Program-made: the position numbers and the translations under genes
Source of the DNA: Thermaceae bacterium
GTDB lineage: Bacteria; Deinococcota; Deinococci; Deinococcales; Marinithermaceae
Reading direction: 5' to 3'
DNA length: 17,024 bases
Assembly (NCBI GenBank): GCA_027023345.1
Contig: JALVVO010000036.1
Location: forward strand, 1 to 17,024
The notes under the pieces: generated by a model
What the model was told of the DNA's origin: nothing
The model's input: only the letters and a program-made list of their open reading frames with translations
Database searches by the model: none
Shown: positions 6,850 through 13,084 of the stretch, piece after piece
How positions within the stretch are numbered: the first letter of the stretch is position 1
Layout of the letters: each line of letters opens with the position of its first letter

Positions 6850-6885
6850 CGCCCTTAGGCTAGCTCTTGACACTGGTATTGTCAA
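6850..6885 (-). promoter_or_regulatory. Strong promoter of the ferritin-like/baeRF/hsp20 operon
   Basis: On the minus strand a perfect -35 TTGACA (6885-6880) is followed by a 17-nt spacer and a -10 TAGCCT (6862-6857). The predicted transcript starts near 6850, about a dozen bases before the ATG at 6837. The -35 is one arm of the inverted repeat TTGACA-N7-TGTCAA (6867-6885). Confidence 0.7.
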
Positions 6886-6928
6886 CTAGCCTGCGCCTTG
6901 AATAATCATAGAGGCCGGCGGATAGAAT
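6879..6928 (+). promoter_or_regulatory. Predicted promoter region of the TPR gene
   Basis: TTGTCA (6879-6884), 16-nt spacer, AATAAT (6901-6906) each match the sigma70-type consensus at five of six bases. A second candidate -10, TAGAAT (6923-6928), lies closer to the gene but pairs only with TTGAAT at a long 19-nt spacing. The first -35 overlaps the -35 of the divergent operon almost completely. Confidence 0.5.
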
Positions 6929-6949
6929 GACCGGCGAAGGAGGAAAGCC

Positions 6950-7630
6950 GTGCGACGATTGCTCGCGATCAGCCTCGCCGTCCTCTTCGCCCTGGCCCTC
7001 GCCGGGGCCGGCGAGCTCCTCGCCCAGGGGCAGTTCAAGGCCGCCTACGAAAGCGCCGCGAAGGAAGGGAACTGGGTCCTCGCCGCCCGGGCGGCGAGCT
7101 TTTACGCCATGTACCAGGCCGAGGGGAAGAAGGAGCGCTCCGCCTGGTTCGCCCGCGCCGAGGCCGCGGCCAAGCGGGCCATCCAGGCCGAACCCAAAAA
7201 CCCCGAGGCCTACTTCGAGCTGGCCCGGGCGCTGGGGCGGCTCGCCCAGTACCGGGGCATCCTGCAGTCGCTCTCGCTGGCGGCGGGGGTGCGGGACAAC
7301 CTGAAGAAGGCGCTCGCGCTCAAGCCCGACTACGCCAGCGCCCTGGTGGCGCTCGCGCTTTGGCACCTGGAGCTTTCCCAGAAGGGCGTGGGCTGGCTCT
7401 ACGGCGCCGACGCCGGGAAGGTGATCCCGCTCTTTGAGCGGGCGATCGAGCTCGAGCCCGACCGCATCATCCACCGCTACGAGTACGCGAGGGCGCTCTA
7501 CCGCCTGGGGAAAAGGCGGGAGGCCTTGAAGCAGCTCGAGGTCGCCCTCTCGCTCCCGCCCCGGGACGCCCGGGACACCTACGTCCTCGCCGAGGCCCAG
7601 GAGCTCCTGGAGCAGTTGCTCAAAAAATGA
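6950..7630 (+). CDS. Exported tetratricopeptide-repeat protein
   Basis: A 226-residue protein, function unknown. It begins with a signal peptide (MRRLLAISLAVLFALALAGAG) with likely cleavage near residues 20-26 and no lipobox Cys, so it is probably periplasmic or secreted. The mature part is helical with TPR-like repeats: a first degenerate one (GQFKAAYESAAKEGNW), then AEAAAKRAIQAEPKNPEAYFELARALGRL, then a pair around PLFERAIELEPDRIIHRYEYARALYRLGKRREALKQLEVAL. TPRs usually mediate protein-protein contacts. The start is GTG 6950 behind AGGAGG at about 7-nt spacing. It is transcribed alone, divergent from the ferritin-like operon and convergent with gyrB, whose stop lies 24 nt away. The AAAAAATGA end of the gene also provides a T tract for a possible gyrB terminator on the other strand. 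Confidence 0.85.
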   Translation: MRRLLAISLAVLFALALAGAGELLAQGQFKAAYESAAKEGNWVLAARAASFYAMYQAEGKKERSAWFARAEAAAKRAIQAEPKNPEAYFELARALGRLAQYRGILQSLSLAAGVRDNLKKALALKPDYASALVALALWHLELSQKGVGWLYGADAGKVIPLFERAIELEPDRIIHRYEYARALYRLGKRREALKQLEVALSLPPRDARDTYVLAEAQELLEQLLKK

Positions 7631-7645
7631 GCCGCGGGGGCCGGC
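7622..7645 (-). terminator. Possible gyrB terminator
   Basis: On the minus strand a short stem GCCG/CGGC with a 7-nt loop (7645-7631) is followed by TCATTTTTT. The stem is only 4 bp, so this is weak. The T run lies in the last codons of the convergent TPR gene. Confidence 0.3.
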
Positions 7646-7654
7646 AAACCCGGG

Positions 7655-9565
7655 CTAGACGTCGAGCTCGGCGAACCTGGCGTACTCCTCGATGAAGCGC
7701 CGGCGGGGGGCGACGTCCGCGCCCATCAGCTCCTCGAAGATCTCGCTGGCCTCGAGGGCGTCCTCGATCGTCACCTTCTTCAGGATCCGGGTCTCGGGGT
7801 TCATCGTGGTCTCCCAGAGCTGGTCGGGGTTCATCTCCCCGAGGCCCTTAAACCGCTGGATCTCGACGTTCTTGCCCTCGAGCTCCCGAAGCCGCTTTTC
7901 GAGCTCGGCGTCGTCGTAGACGTACTCCACCCTCTTCCCGACGCGGAGCCTATAGAGCGGGGGCTTTGCGATGTAGAGGTAGCCCGCCTCGATCAGGGGC
8001 CGCATGTAGCGGTAAAAGAAGGTGAGCAAGAGGGTGCGGATGTGGGAGCCGTCCACGTCGGCGTCGGTCATCAGGATGATCTTCTTGTAGCGCACCGCGT
8101 CCAGGTCGAAGTGGGCGTCGTTCCCGGTGCCCTGGATCCCGGCCCCGATCGCCGCCACCATGGCCCGGATCTCGTTGTTCTTGAGGGCCTTCTCCAGGTT
8201 CGCCTTCTCCACGTTCAGGATCTTGCCGCGAAGCGGCAGGATCGCCTGGAAGCGCCGGTCCCGCCCCTGCTTCGCCGAGCCGCCGGCGGAGTCGCCCTCG
8301 ACGATGAAGAGCTCGGCCTCGTCGGGGTCCTCGGTCTGGCAGTCGGCGAGCTTGCCGGGCAGGTCGTCGGACTCGAGGGGGTTCTGCCTCCGGACGAGCT
8401 CCCGGGCCTTCCTGGCCGCCTCCCGGGCCTGGGCCGCCCGCTGGGCCTTCTCGTAGACGAGCCGGCCTACCTTCGGGTTTTTCTCCAGATACTCGAGGAG
8501 CCGCTCGTAGACCACCGCCTGGACCGCCGCCCCCGCCTCGGGGTTCAAAAGCTTCCCCTTGGTCTGCCCCTCGAACTGGGGCTGGGGGAGCTTGACGCTG
8601 ACCACGGCGTAGAGGCCTTCGAGCAGGTCCTCGCTCGAGGGCTTCGGCCCCTTGCCCTTTTCGAGCCCGGCCCTTTTCGCGTACTGGTTGATCGCCCGGG
8701 TGTAGGCGGAGCGAAACCCCGAGACGTGGGTGCCCCCGTCCCTCGTGGGGATCAGGTTGGCGTAGGCCAGGATCTCGGTGTTGTAGCCCCGGGTGTGGAG
8801 GAGGCCGACGTCCACCTCGATCTCGCCGCTCTTGCCGGAGAGCAGGATGGGCCGCTCGTAAAGCGGCTCCTCGCCCTCGGCGAGCGCCCGGGCAAAGGAG
8901 GCGACCCCGCCCTTGTCCTGGAAGACCTCCCGCTTGCCGGTGCGCTCGTCGGCGAGGGTGATCTTTAGCCCCCCGGCGAGGAAGCTCACCTCCCGGAGCC
9001 GCCGCCGCACCCGCCGGTAGTCGAAGCTCTGCTCGCCGAAGATCTCGGGGTCGGGCTTGAACCGGACCCGAGTGCCGGTCTTCCTGCCCCGCACCTTGCC
9101 GACTTCGTGGAGGGGCTCCACCACCCCGCCCCGGCTGAACTTGATGCGGTAGTGCTTGCCGTCGCGGAAGACCTCGACCACGGTCCACTCGGAGAGGGCG
9201 TTGACCACGCTCGCCCCCACCCCGTGGAGCCCACCCGAGACCTTGTAGGCGCCGGAGTCGAACTTGCCGCCGGCGTGCAGCTCGGTGTAGATCACCTCCA
9301 CCGCCGGCCGCCCCTCGCCCGGCATCACGTCCACCGGAATGCCGCGGCCGTTGTCGGCCACGCTCGCCGAGCCGTCGGCGTGCAGGGTGACCTCGATGGC
9401 GTCGGCGTAGCCGGCGAGCGCCTCGTCCACGGCGTTGTCGAGGATCTCGAAGAGCAGCTGGTGGTAGCCGTCGGGCCCGAGGCCGGCGATGTACATGGCG
9501 GGGCGCTTGCGCACGCCCTCGAGCCCTTTGAGCACCTTGATGCTGGAAGCGTCGTACTTGGCCAT
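7655..9565 (-). CDS. gyrB: DNA gyrase subunit B
   Basis: A 636-residue ATPase subunit of gyrase, which with GyrA introduces negative supercoils. Domains in order: GHKL ATPase with the N box EILDNAVDEA (about 40-49), DNGRGIP (71-77) and the GGLHGVGASVVNALS lid region (111-125); transducer domain with the ATP-sensing QTKGKL (334-339); Toprim domain with EGDSAGGSAKQGRDR (423-437), PLRGKILNVE and the metal-binding DADVDGSHIR (501-510); and the GyrA-binding tail RFKGLGEMNPDQLWETTMNPETR. The length is that of the compact GyrB lacking the insertion seen in E. coli. Start ATG 9565 follows GAGGGAACC. It has its own promoter about 40 nt upstream and runs convergently to the TPR gene. gyrA is not in this window. 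Confidence 0.98.
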   Translation of the reverse strand: MAKYDASSIKVLKGLEGVRKRPAMYIAGLGPDGYHQLLFEILDNAVDEALAGYADAIEVTLHADGSASVADNGRGIPVDVMPGEGRPAVEVIYTELHAGGKFDSGAYKVSGGLHGVGASVVNALSEWTVVEVFRDGKHYRIKFSRGGVVEPLHEVGKVRGRKTGTRVRFKPDPEIFGEQSFDYRRVRRRLREVSFLAGGLKITLADERTGKREVFQDKGGVASFARALAEGEEPLYERPILLSGKSGEIEVDVGLLHTRGYNTEILAYANLIPTRDGGTHVSGFRSAYTRAINQYAKRAGLEKGKGPKPSSEDLLEGLYAVVSVKLPQPQFEGQTKGKLLNPEAGAAVQAVVYERLLEYLEKNPKVGRLVYEKAQRAAQAREAARKARELVRRQNPLESDDLPGKLADCQTEDPDEAELFIVEGDSAGGSAKQGRDRRFQAILPLRGKILNVEKANLEKALKNNEIRAMVAAIGAGIQGTGNDAHFDLDAVRYKKIILMTDADVDGSHIRTLLLTFFYRYMRPLIEAGYLYIAKPPLYRLRVGKRVEYVYDDAELEKRLRELEGKNVEIQRFKGLGEMNPDQLWETTMNPETRILKKVTIEDALEASEIFEELMGADVAPRRRFIEEYARFAELDV

Positions 9566-9605
9566 GGTTCCCTCAGCAAACGGGCGGCCCCCGGGGCCAC
9601 CCCAC

Positions 9606-9640
9606 GCACCCCATTATAGCATCCCCGGGGGGCCGATCAA
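9606..9640 (-). promoter_or_regulatory. gyrB promoter
   Basis: On the minus strand a perfect -10 TATAAT (9618-9613) is preceded at 16 nt by TTGATC (9640-9635). The predicted start near 9606 gives a leader of about 40 nt ending in the GAGGGAACC ribosome site. Confidence 0.75.
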
Positions 9641-9689
9641 AGCCGATTTTGGCCTTGGAACTCGCGTTTCTTTCGAGAGGGCTAGCGTC

Positions 9690-12044
9690 CTAGCCTGAAA
9701 CCTCTTCAAAGATTTTCGCGTACCGCCGGCGCTCCCGCTCGAAGGGGGCGTTCGGGGCGAAGGGGCCCCGGTAGAGGGCGCGGGCGAGCTCCCGGACCGG
9801 AGCCAGGTCGGCGTGGCGGCGGGCGGCCTCGAGGAGGGCGGCGTCCCACCAGACCCCGGGGAGGGGCGCGGCCAGGTAGCGCCCCTCCCGCGAGCGCACC
9901 CAGTCCTCGCCGAGGGCGCTTCTCAGGTGGTGGACGGCGATCTGGACCCGCTTTCGGGGGTTCTTGGCCTCGGCAAAGAGCGCACCCGGGTCCTCCCCGG
10001 GGTGGAGCCAGAAAAAGAGCAGGACCCAGAGCTCCTTCTGGGTGGGGAGCCGGACCGGCTCGCCCTTCGCCACCTCGAGCCGGCCCAGGCTATAGACCCG
10101 CGCCGGTCCCGTGCCCTCGGCCAGCTGCTCGAGCACCGCCCGCCCGGCCTCCCCCGCCCGGGCCCAGACCGGGAGGTAGCGGGGCTCGAGCAAGAGGGGA
10201 AGGTCCTCGGAGAGGGCGTAGCGGGCGGCAAAGTCCGCGGCCTCCTCGTCCCCCTCGCCGGCGAGCACCCGCTCGGCCCGGATGCGGGCGAGGAGGCGCA
10301 GGCTCCCGGTCTCGCCGGCGGCGGCCTCGGCCTCGGCGAGCCAGCGCCGCCGGCCGGACCCGCCGAGGAGGGCGCGCTCGAGGTAGACCTCGGCGAGCTC
10401 GGCGGGGCTACCGCCCCGCTTGAGAACGGCCTCGGCCTGCTCGAGCTCGAGCCTCGCGCTCGCCCGCTGGCCCCGGCGCCGGAAGAGCCGGGCCCGCCCC
10501 AGGTGCAAAAGGCCCAGGCCGTAGGGGTCCTCGGCCAGCCGGAGCACCTCCTCCGCCCGGCGGTAGGCGGCCTCAGCCTCCTCGAACCAGCCGGCGTCCA
10601 CGTAGAGGTCCCCGAGGTTCAGGGCGGAGTAGCCGACGGCCCGGTACTCCCGGGCCTCCTCCGCCTTTTCGAGGGCCTCCCTCAAGACCCGGTGGGCCTC
10701 CTCGAAGCGGCCGAGGAGCCGGAGGGCCTCCCCCATGGAGAGCAGCGTGTTGGCCTGGGTGAGGGGGCCCTGGTTCTCCTTGAGCCGGAGCGCCTCCTGG
10801 TAGGCGACGACGGCGCGCTCGAGGTGGCCGAGGTGGTGGAGGGCGATGCCCAGGTTGTGCTCGGCCCGGGCCAGCACCAGCACGTCGAGGGGGCGGTGGC
10901 CCCCGACCACCCGCTCGAGCACCTCCGCCGCCTCGGCGTAGCGCCCGTCCCGGATCAGCGCCGCCCCCAGCCCGGCGAGCATCCGGGGCGCGAGCTCGGG
11001 GTCGGCGCGGGCCAGGCCCTCCTTGAAGGCGGCCGCGGCCTCGCGGTAGCGGCCCAGGTGGATGAGCACCGAGCCCTCGACGTCCCGGGCCTCGGCGAAG
11101 AGCGCGGACTCCTCCGCCGCCCAGCGGGCGAGCGCCCGCGCCCCCTCCAGCCGGCCCCGGCTGCGCTCGGCCTGGGCGACGTAGAGCGCCCCCCGCCGGG
11201 TGCGGTGCGCCTTCGGGAGCCGGTTCCAGGCCTCGACCAGCCGGTCGTACGCGCCCCGCTCGAGGAGCACCTCGGCCCAGCGCTCGAAGGCCGCGCCCGC
11301 CTCCGGCCGGCCGTAGCCCAGGTAGCCCTCGAAGGCGGCCTCGGGGTCGAGCTCGAGGGCGGCCTCGAGCGCCCGGGCCACCGCCTCGAAGGGCGGGGGT
11401 CCCTGGGTCGCCTCCAGGTAGTGCCGGAGGGCGGGGAGCGGCTCGACCCGCGCCCCGCCCCGCGCCCAACCGCCGGCGAGGAGGCGATCCAGCGCCTCCC
11501 CGAAGCCCGCCCGCCGCCAGGCGGCCTCGGGCAGGGGCACGAGCAGGAGGTCAAGCAGGGCGCGGGGCTTCTCCTCCAACGCGGCCAGGTAGCCCTCGAG
11601 GAGCCCCCGGATCGGCTCCTGGGCGGGGTCCGCCACCCCCGCCTCGAAGCCCCGGCGCAACAGCGCCGGCCAGCCCCCGAGCCGCTCGAGACCTGCCCGG
11701 GCGAGCCGGGGCACCCCGAGCCGGCGGGCGAGCTCGCGGATCTCGCCCTCGGCGAAGGCGAGGGTCTCGGGGCCGAGGACCACCGCGTCCGTAAACCCCC
11801 TGGGCCGTTCAAGAAGCGCCACCAGCTGGCCCGGGGCAAGCTCCCCCGGCGGCCGGCCGAGGTCGTAGGCCCCCGGCCCCTCGCCCGGGGCGGTGCGGTA
11901 GGGGAGGTCGAGGGCCCGGGCGACCTCCTTCAAAAGCAGGGTCTTCCCGAACCCCGGCGGGCCCCAGACCACCACCGGGGCCTCTTGGAGCGCCTCTGCG
12001 ACCCGGCGCACCAGCTCCGACCGGTACAAATATCCCCGGGCCAT
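9690..12044 (-). CDS. Large transcriptional regulator: P-loop, TPR array, C-terminal SARP-type winged helix
   Basis: A 784-residue protein. It begins with a Walker A loop GPPGFGKT (28-35), but the ATPase is very short: the GGWPALLRRG motif, which in MalT-like regulators follows a full NTPase core, comes at 123, and I find no Walker B Asp pair. Residues about 240-640 form an array of TPR helices (for example RADPELAPRMLAGLGAALIR and AEHNLGIALHHLGHLERAVVAYQ). Residues 648-730 are a winged helix of the OmpR/SARP (BTAD-associated) type: VYSLGRLEVAKGEPVRLP, KELWVLLFFWLHPG, VQIAVHHLRSALGEDWV, SREGRYLAAPLP. Only a stub of the BTAD helices follows. The order is the reverse of Streptomyces AfsR. ATG 12044 lies 4 bp from a direct-repeat box shared with the divergent lipoprotein gene, so self-regulation and control of its neighbours are plausible. 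No ligand can be named. Confidence 0.85.
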   Translation of the reverse strand: MARGYLYRSELVRRVAEALQEAPVVVWGPPGFGKTLLLKEVARALDLPYRTAPGEGPGAYDLGRPPGELAPGQLVALLERPRGFTDAVVLGPETLAFAEGEIRELARRLGVPRLARAGLERLGGWPALLRRGFEAGVADPAQEPIRGLLEGYLAALEEKPRALLDLLLVPLPEAAWRRAGFGEALDRLLAGGWARGGARVEPLPALRHYLEATQGPPPFEAVARALEAALELDPEAAFEGYLGYGRPEAGAAFERWAEVLLERGAYDRLVEAWNRLPKAHRTRRGALYVAQAERSRGRLEGARALARWAAEESALFAEARDVEGSVLIHLGRYREAAAAFKEGLARADPELAPRMLAGLGAALIRDGRYAEAAEVLERVVGGHRPLDVLVLARAEHNLGIALHHLGHLERAVVAYQEALRLKENQGPLTQANTLLSMGEALRLLGRFEEAHRVLREALEKAEEAREYRAVGYSALNLGDLYVDAGWFEEAEAAYRRAEEVLRLAEDPYGLGLLHLGRARLFRRRGQRASARLELEQAEAVLKRGGSPAELAEVYLERALLGGSGRRRWLAEAEAAAGETGSLRLLARIRAERVLAGEGDEEAADFAARYALSEDLPLLLEPRYLPVWARAGEAGRAVLEQLAEGTGPARVYSLGRLEVAKGEPVRLPTQKELWVLLFFWLHPGEDPGALFAEAKNPRKRVQIAVHHLRSALGEDWVRSREGRYLAAPLPGVWWDAALLEAARRHADLAPVRELARALYRGPFAPNAPFERERRRYAKIFEEVSG

Positions 12045-12062
12045 AAACTTAACCTGAGCTTA
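12045..12062 (-). promoter_or_regulatory. Possible near-leaderless promoter of the SARP-like regulator
   Basis: On the minus strand TAAGCT (12062-12057), a TANNNT-type -10, ends 12 nt before the ATG. It lies inside the CTTAACC repeat box, so a protein bound at the box should block this promoter while activating the divergent gene. Confidence 0.4.
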
Positions 12063-12081
12063 ACCGAGGTGCCCCTAGCTT
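12048..12081 (+). promoter_or_regulatory. Direct-repeat activator box and -10 for the Cys-containing lipoprotein gene
   Basis: CTTAACCtgagCTTAACC (12048-12065) is a perfect heptamer pair with 11-bp period. TAGCTT (12076-12081) follows exactly 10 nt later and serves as a TANNNT -10; there is no -35. This fits Pho boxes of PhoB/SphR regulators (the cyanobacterial form is a PyTTAAPyPy-type repeat) and also SARP-type heptamers. The same box occurs at 13027-13044. Confidence 0.65.
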
Positions 12082-12101
12082 GGGATCGGAGGTGAACGGG
12101 A

Positions 12102-12983
12102 ATGCGTAGGTTCTGTCTCTTGTTCGGCCTCTTTCTCTTCGCCCTGCTGGCCGGTTGCGGGCAGCAGACCGCACCGAACGCGGGCGGCGAAGCTATGGCT
12201 CAAGAGGTCGCCACCACGCTGCAAGCCGCCGACGCTCAGCTTTATCGAATCGCCGAGCCGCTGGGCCTTGCCGGCGTCCCGGTACCGACCGCACCCTTCT
12301 TGTTCGCGAGCGGGGTGGCGCCGCTCGACACCGCGACCTGGAACTGCGACAGCGTGACCGCTGCCGGAAACCTCTCCGACGCCGACGACGACGGCATTCC
12401 GGTGAACGCGACCTTCAACGGTAAGTGCACCTGGAGCTACAGCGGAAGCGAAGGCTCCGTTAGCGGCTCCTGGGAGTTTCAAAGTCTCAACGTCCAGGAC
12501 CCAAACGACGCAGACCCGACCGCCGGCGTCAAAGCGAGCGGGAAAGTGATCTGGACCTTTAGCGCTGGGGGAAGCACCATCACCTGGACCTGGACCCTTA
12601 CCCAGCACGACTTTGAGAAAGGTTCGAGCGGGTACAGCTTCACTTACAAGGGAAGCTGGACCATCGAGACCGGCCAGGGCACCTTCACCGCGGAGTACGA
12701 CCTCACCGGCACTTGGACCCCCGACGATCCCAGCGACCCCTGGGGCGACGGCGCACTGACCGCGGAAGGGCAGTTCGACGCAAGCGGTCCCAGCTGCGCA
12801 GACGGCTGGCACCTAAGTGTCACGCTTACCAACCTGCACTACCAGGGCGGCAAGATCGTCTCCGGCAACGCAAGCTTCTCGGGCACCGACTGCGATGGGA
12901 ACACGGGGAGCGTAACCATCGCCTGGAGCCCCGACCAAGTATGCATCACGATCAACGGCAACACCGTGTGCGTCGCCCAGTAG
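12102..12983 (+). CDS. Beta-rich Cys-containing lipoprotein of unknown function
   Basis: A 293-residue protein whose signal sequence ends in lipobox LLAGC with lipidated Cys19. The mature chain is rich in Trp, Thr, Ser, Gly and Asp with alternating beta-strand patterns (GKVIWTFSAGGSTITWTWTLTQ, YKGSWTIETGQGTFTAEYDLTGTW). It has an Asp-rich loop DADDDG near residue 93 that resembles a DxDxDG calcium site. Six further Cys (in WNCDS, NGKCTW, GPSCAD, GTDCDG, DQVCIT, NTVCVA) could make three disulfides, consistent with an extracytoplasmic location. I do not recognise the family. Codon use is distinct: third-position A and T (GAA, AAA, TTT, GTT, CAA, GCA) are far more frequent than in neighbours, which may reflect recent transfer. 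The start ATG 12102 follows GGAGGTGA at good spacing. It is directly downstream of the CTTAACC box and ends before a strong hairpin. Confidence 0.85.
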   Translation: MRRFCLLFGLFLFALLAGCGQQTAPNAGGEAMAQEVATTLQAADAQLYRIAEPLGLAGVPVPTAPFLFASGVAPLDTATWNCDSVTAAGNLSDADDDGIPVNATFNGKCTWSYSGSEGSVSGSWEFQSLNVQDPNDADPTAGVKASGKVIWTFSAGGSTITWTWTLTQHDFEKGSSGYSFTYKGSWTIETGQGTFTAEYDLTGTWTPDDPSDPWGDGALTAEGQFDASGPSCADGWHLSVTLTNLHYQGGKIVSGNASFSGTDCDGNTGSVTIAWSPDQVCITINGNTVCVAQ

Positions 12984-13000
12984 CTGGAGAACGCCAGGCT

Positions 13001-13029
13001 AAGGCGCGGGGCCAGAGGCCCCGCGCCTT
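13001..13029 (+). terminator. Strong hairpin terminator after the Cys-containing lipoprotein gene
   Basis: A 13-bp perfect stem, AAGGCGCGGGGCC (13001-13013) and its complement (13017-13029), with an AGA loop, lies 17 nt after the stop codon. There is no T tract. The last three bases of the right arm are the first three of the downstream CTTAACC box. Confidence 0.7.
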
Positions 13030-13060
13030 AACCTTCGCTTAACCCGGCGCCTGCTAGAAG
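13027..13060 (+). promoter_or_regulatory. Direct-repeat activator box and -10 for the LamG/DUF4114-like lipoprotein gene
   Basis: CTTAACCttcgCTTAACC (13027-13044), then 10 nt, then TAGAAG (13055-13060). Repeat sequence, period and distance to the TAG are identical to the box at 12048-12081, while the intervening bases differ. The -10 is weak and no -35 is visible, as expected for an activator-dependent promoter. Confidence 0.65.
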
Positions 13061-13084
13061 GGGGTTGCCAAGGGAGGGATGCGT

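Noticed and set aside
6838..6885. Longer N-terminus of the ferritin-like protein from TTG 6885
   Set aside because: The TTG is the first bases of a perfect -35 TTGACA and the -10 falls inside the extension; ATG 6837 has a proper Shine-Dalgarno.
9660..9690. Imperfect CTCG...CGAG inverted repeat near 9661-9678 as a regulator terminator
   Set aside because: Stem of only four to five base pairs with no T tract on the relevant side; not distinguishable from chance.
9813..12095. 760-residue plus-strand open frame opposite the regulator
   Set aside because: Composition is Gly/Glu/Pro/Leu shadow; the minus frame has a Walker A, TPRs and a winged helix, and the frame overruns the promoter region.
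12075..12812. 245-residue minus-strand open frame opposite the Cys-containing lipoprotein
   Set aside because: No recognisable features, and it lies opposite a gene with a clear signal peptide, lipobox and Shine-Dalgarno.
13079..13084. ATG 13079 as start of the LamG/DUF4114-like lipoprotein
   Set aside because: It directly abuts the GGGAGGG ribosome site with no spacer; ATG 13085 is correctly spaced.
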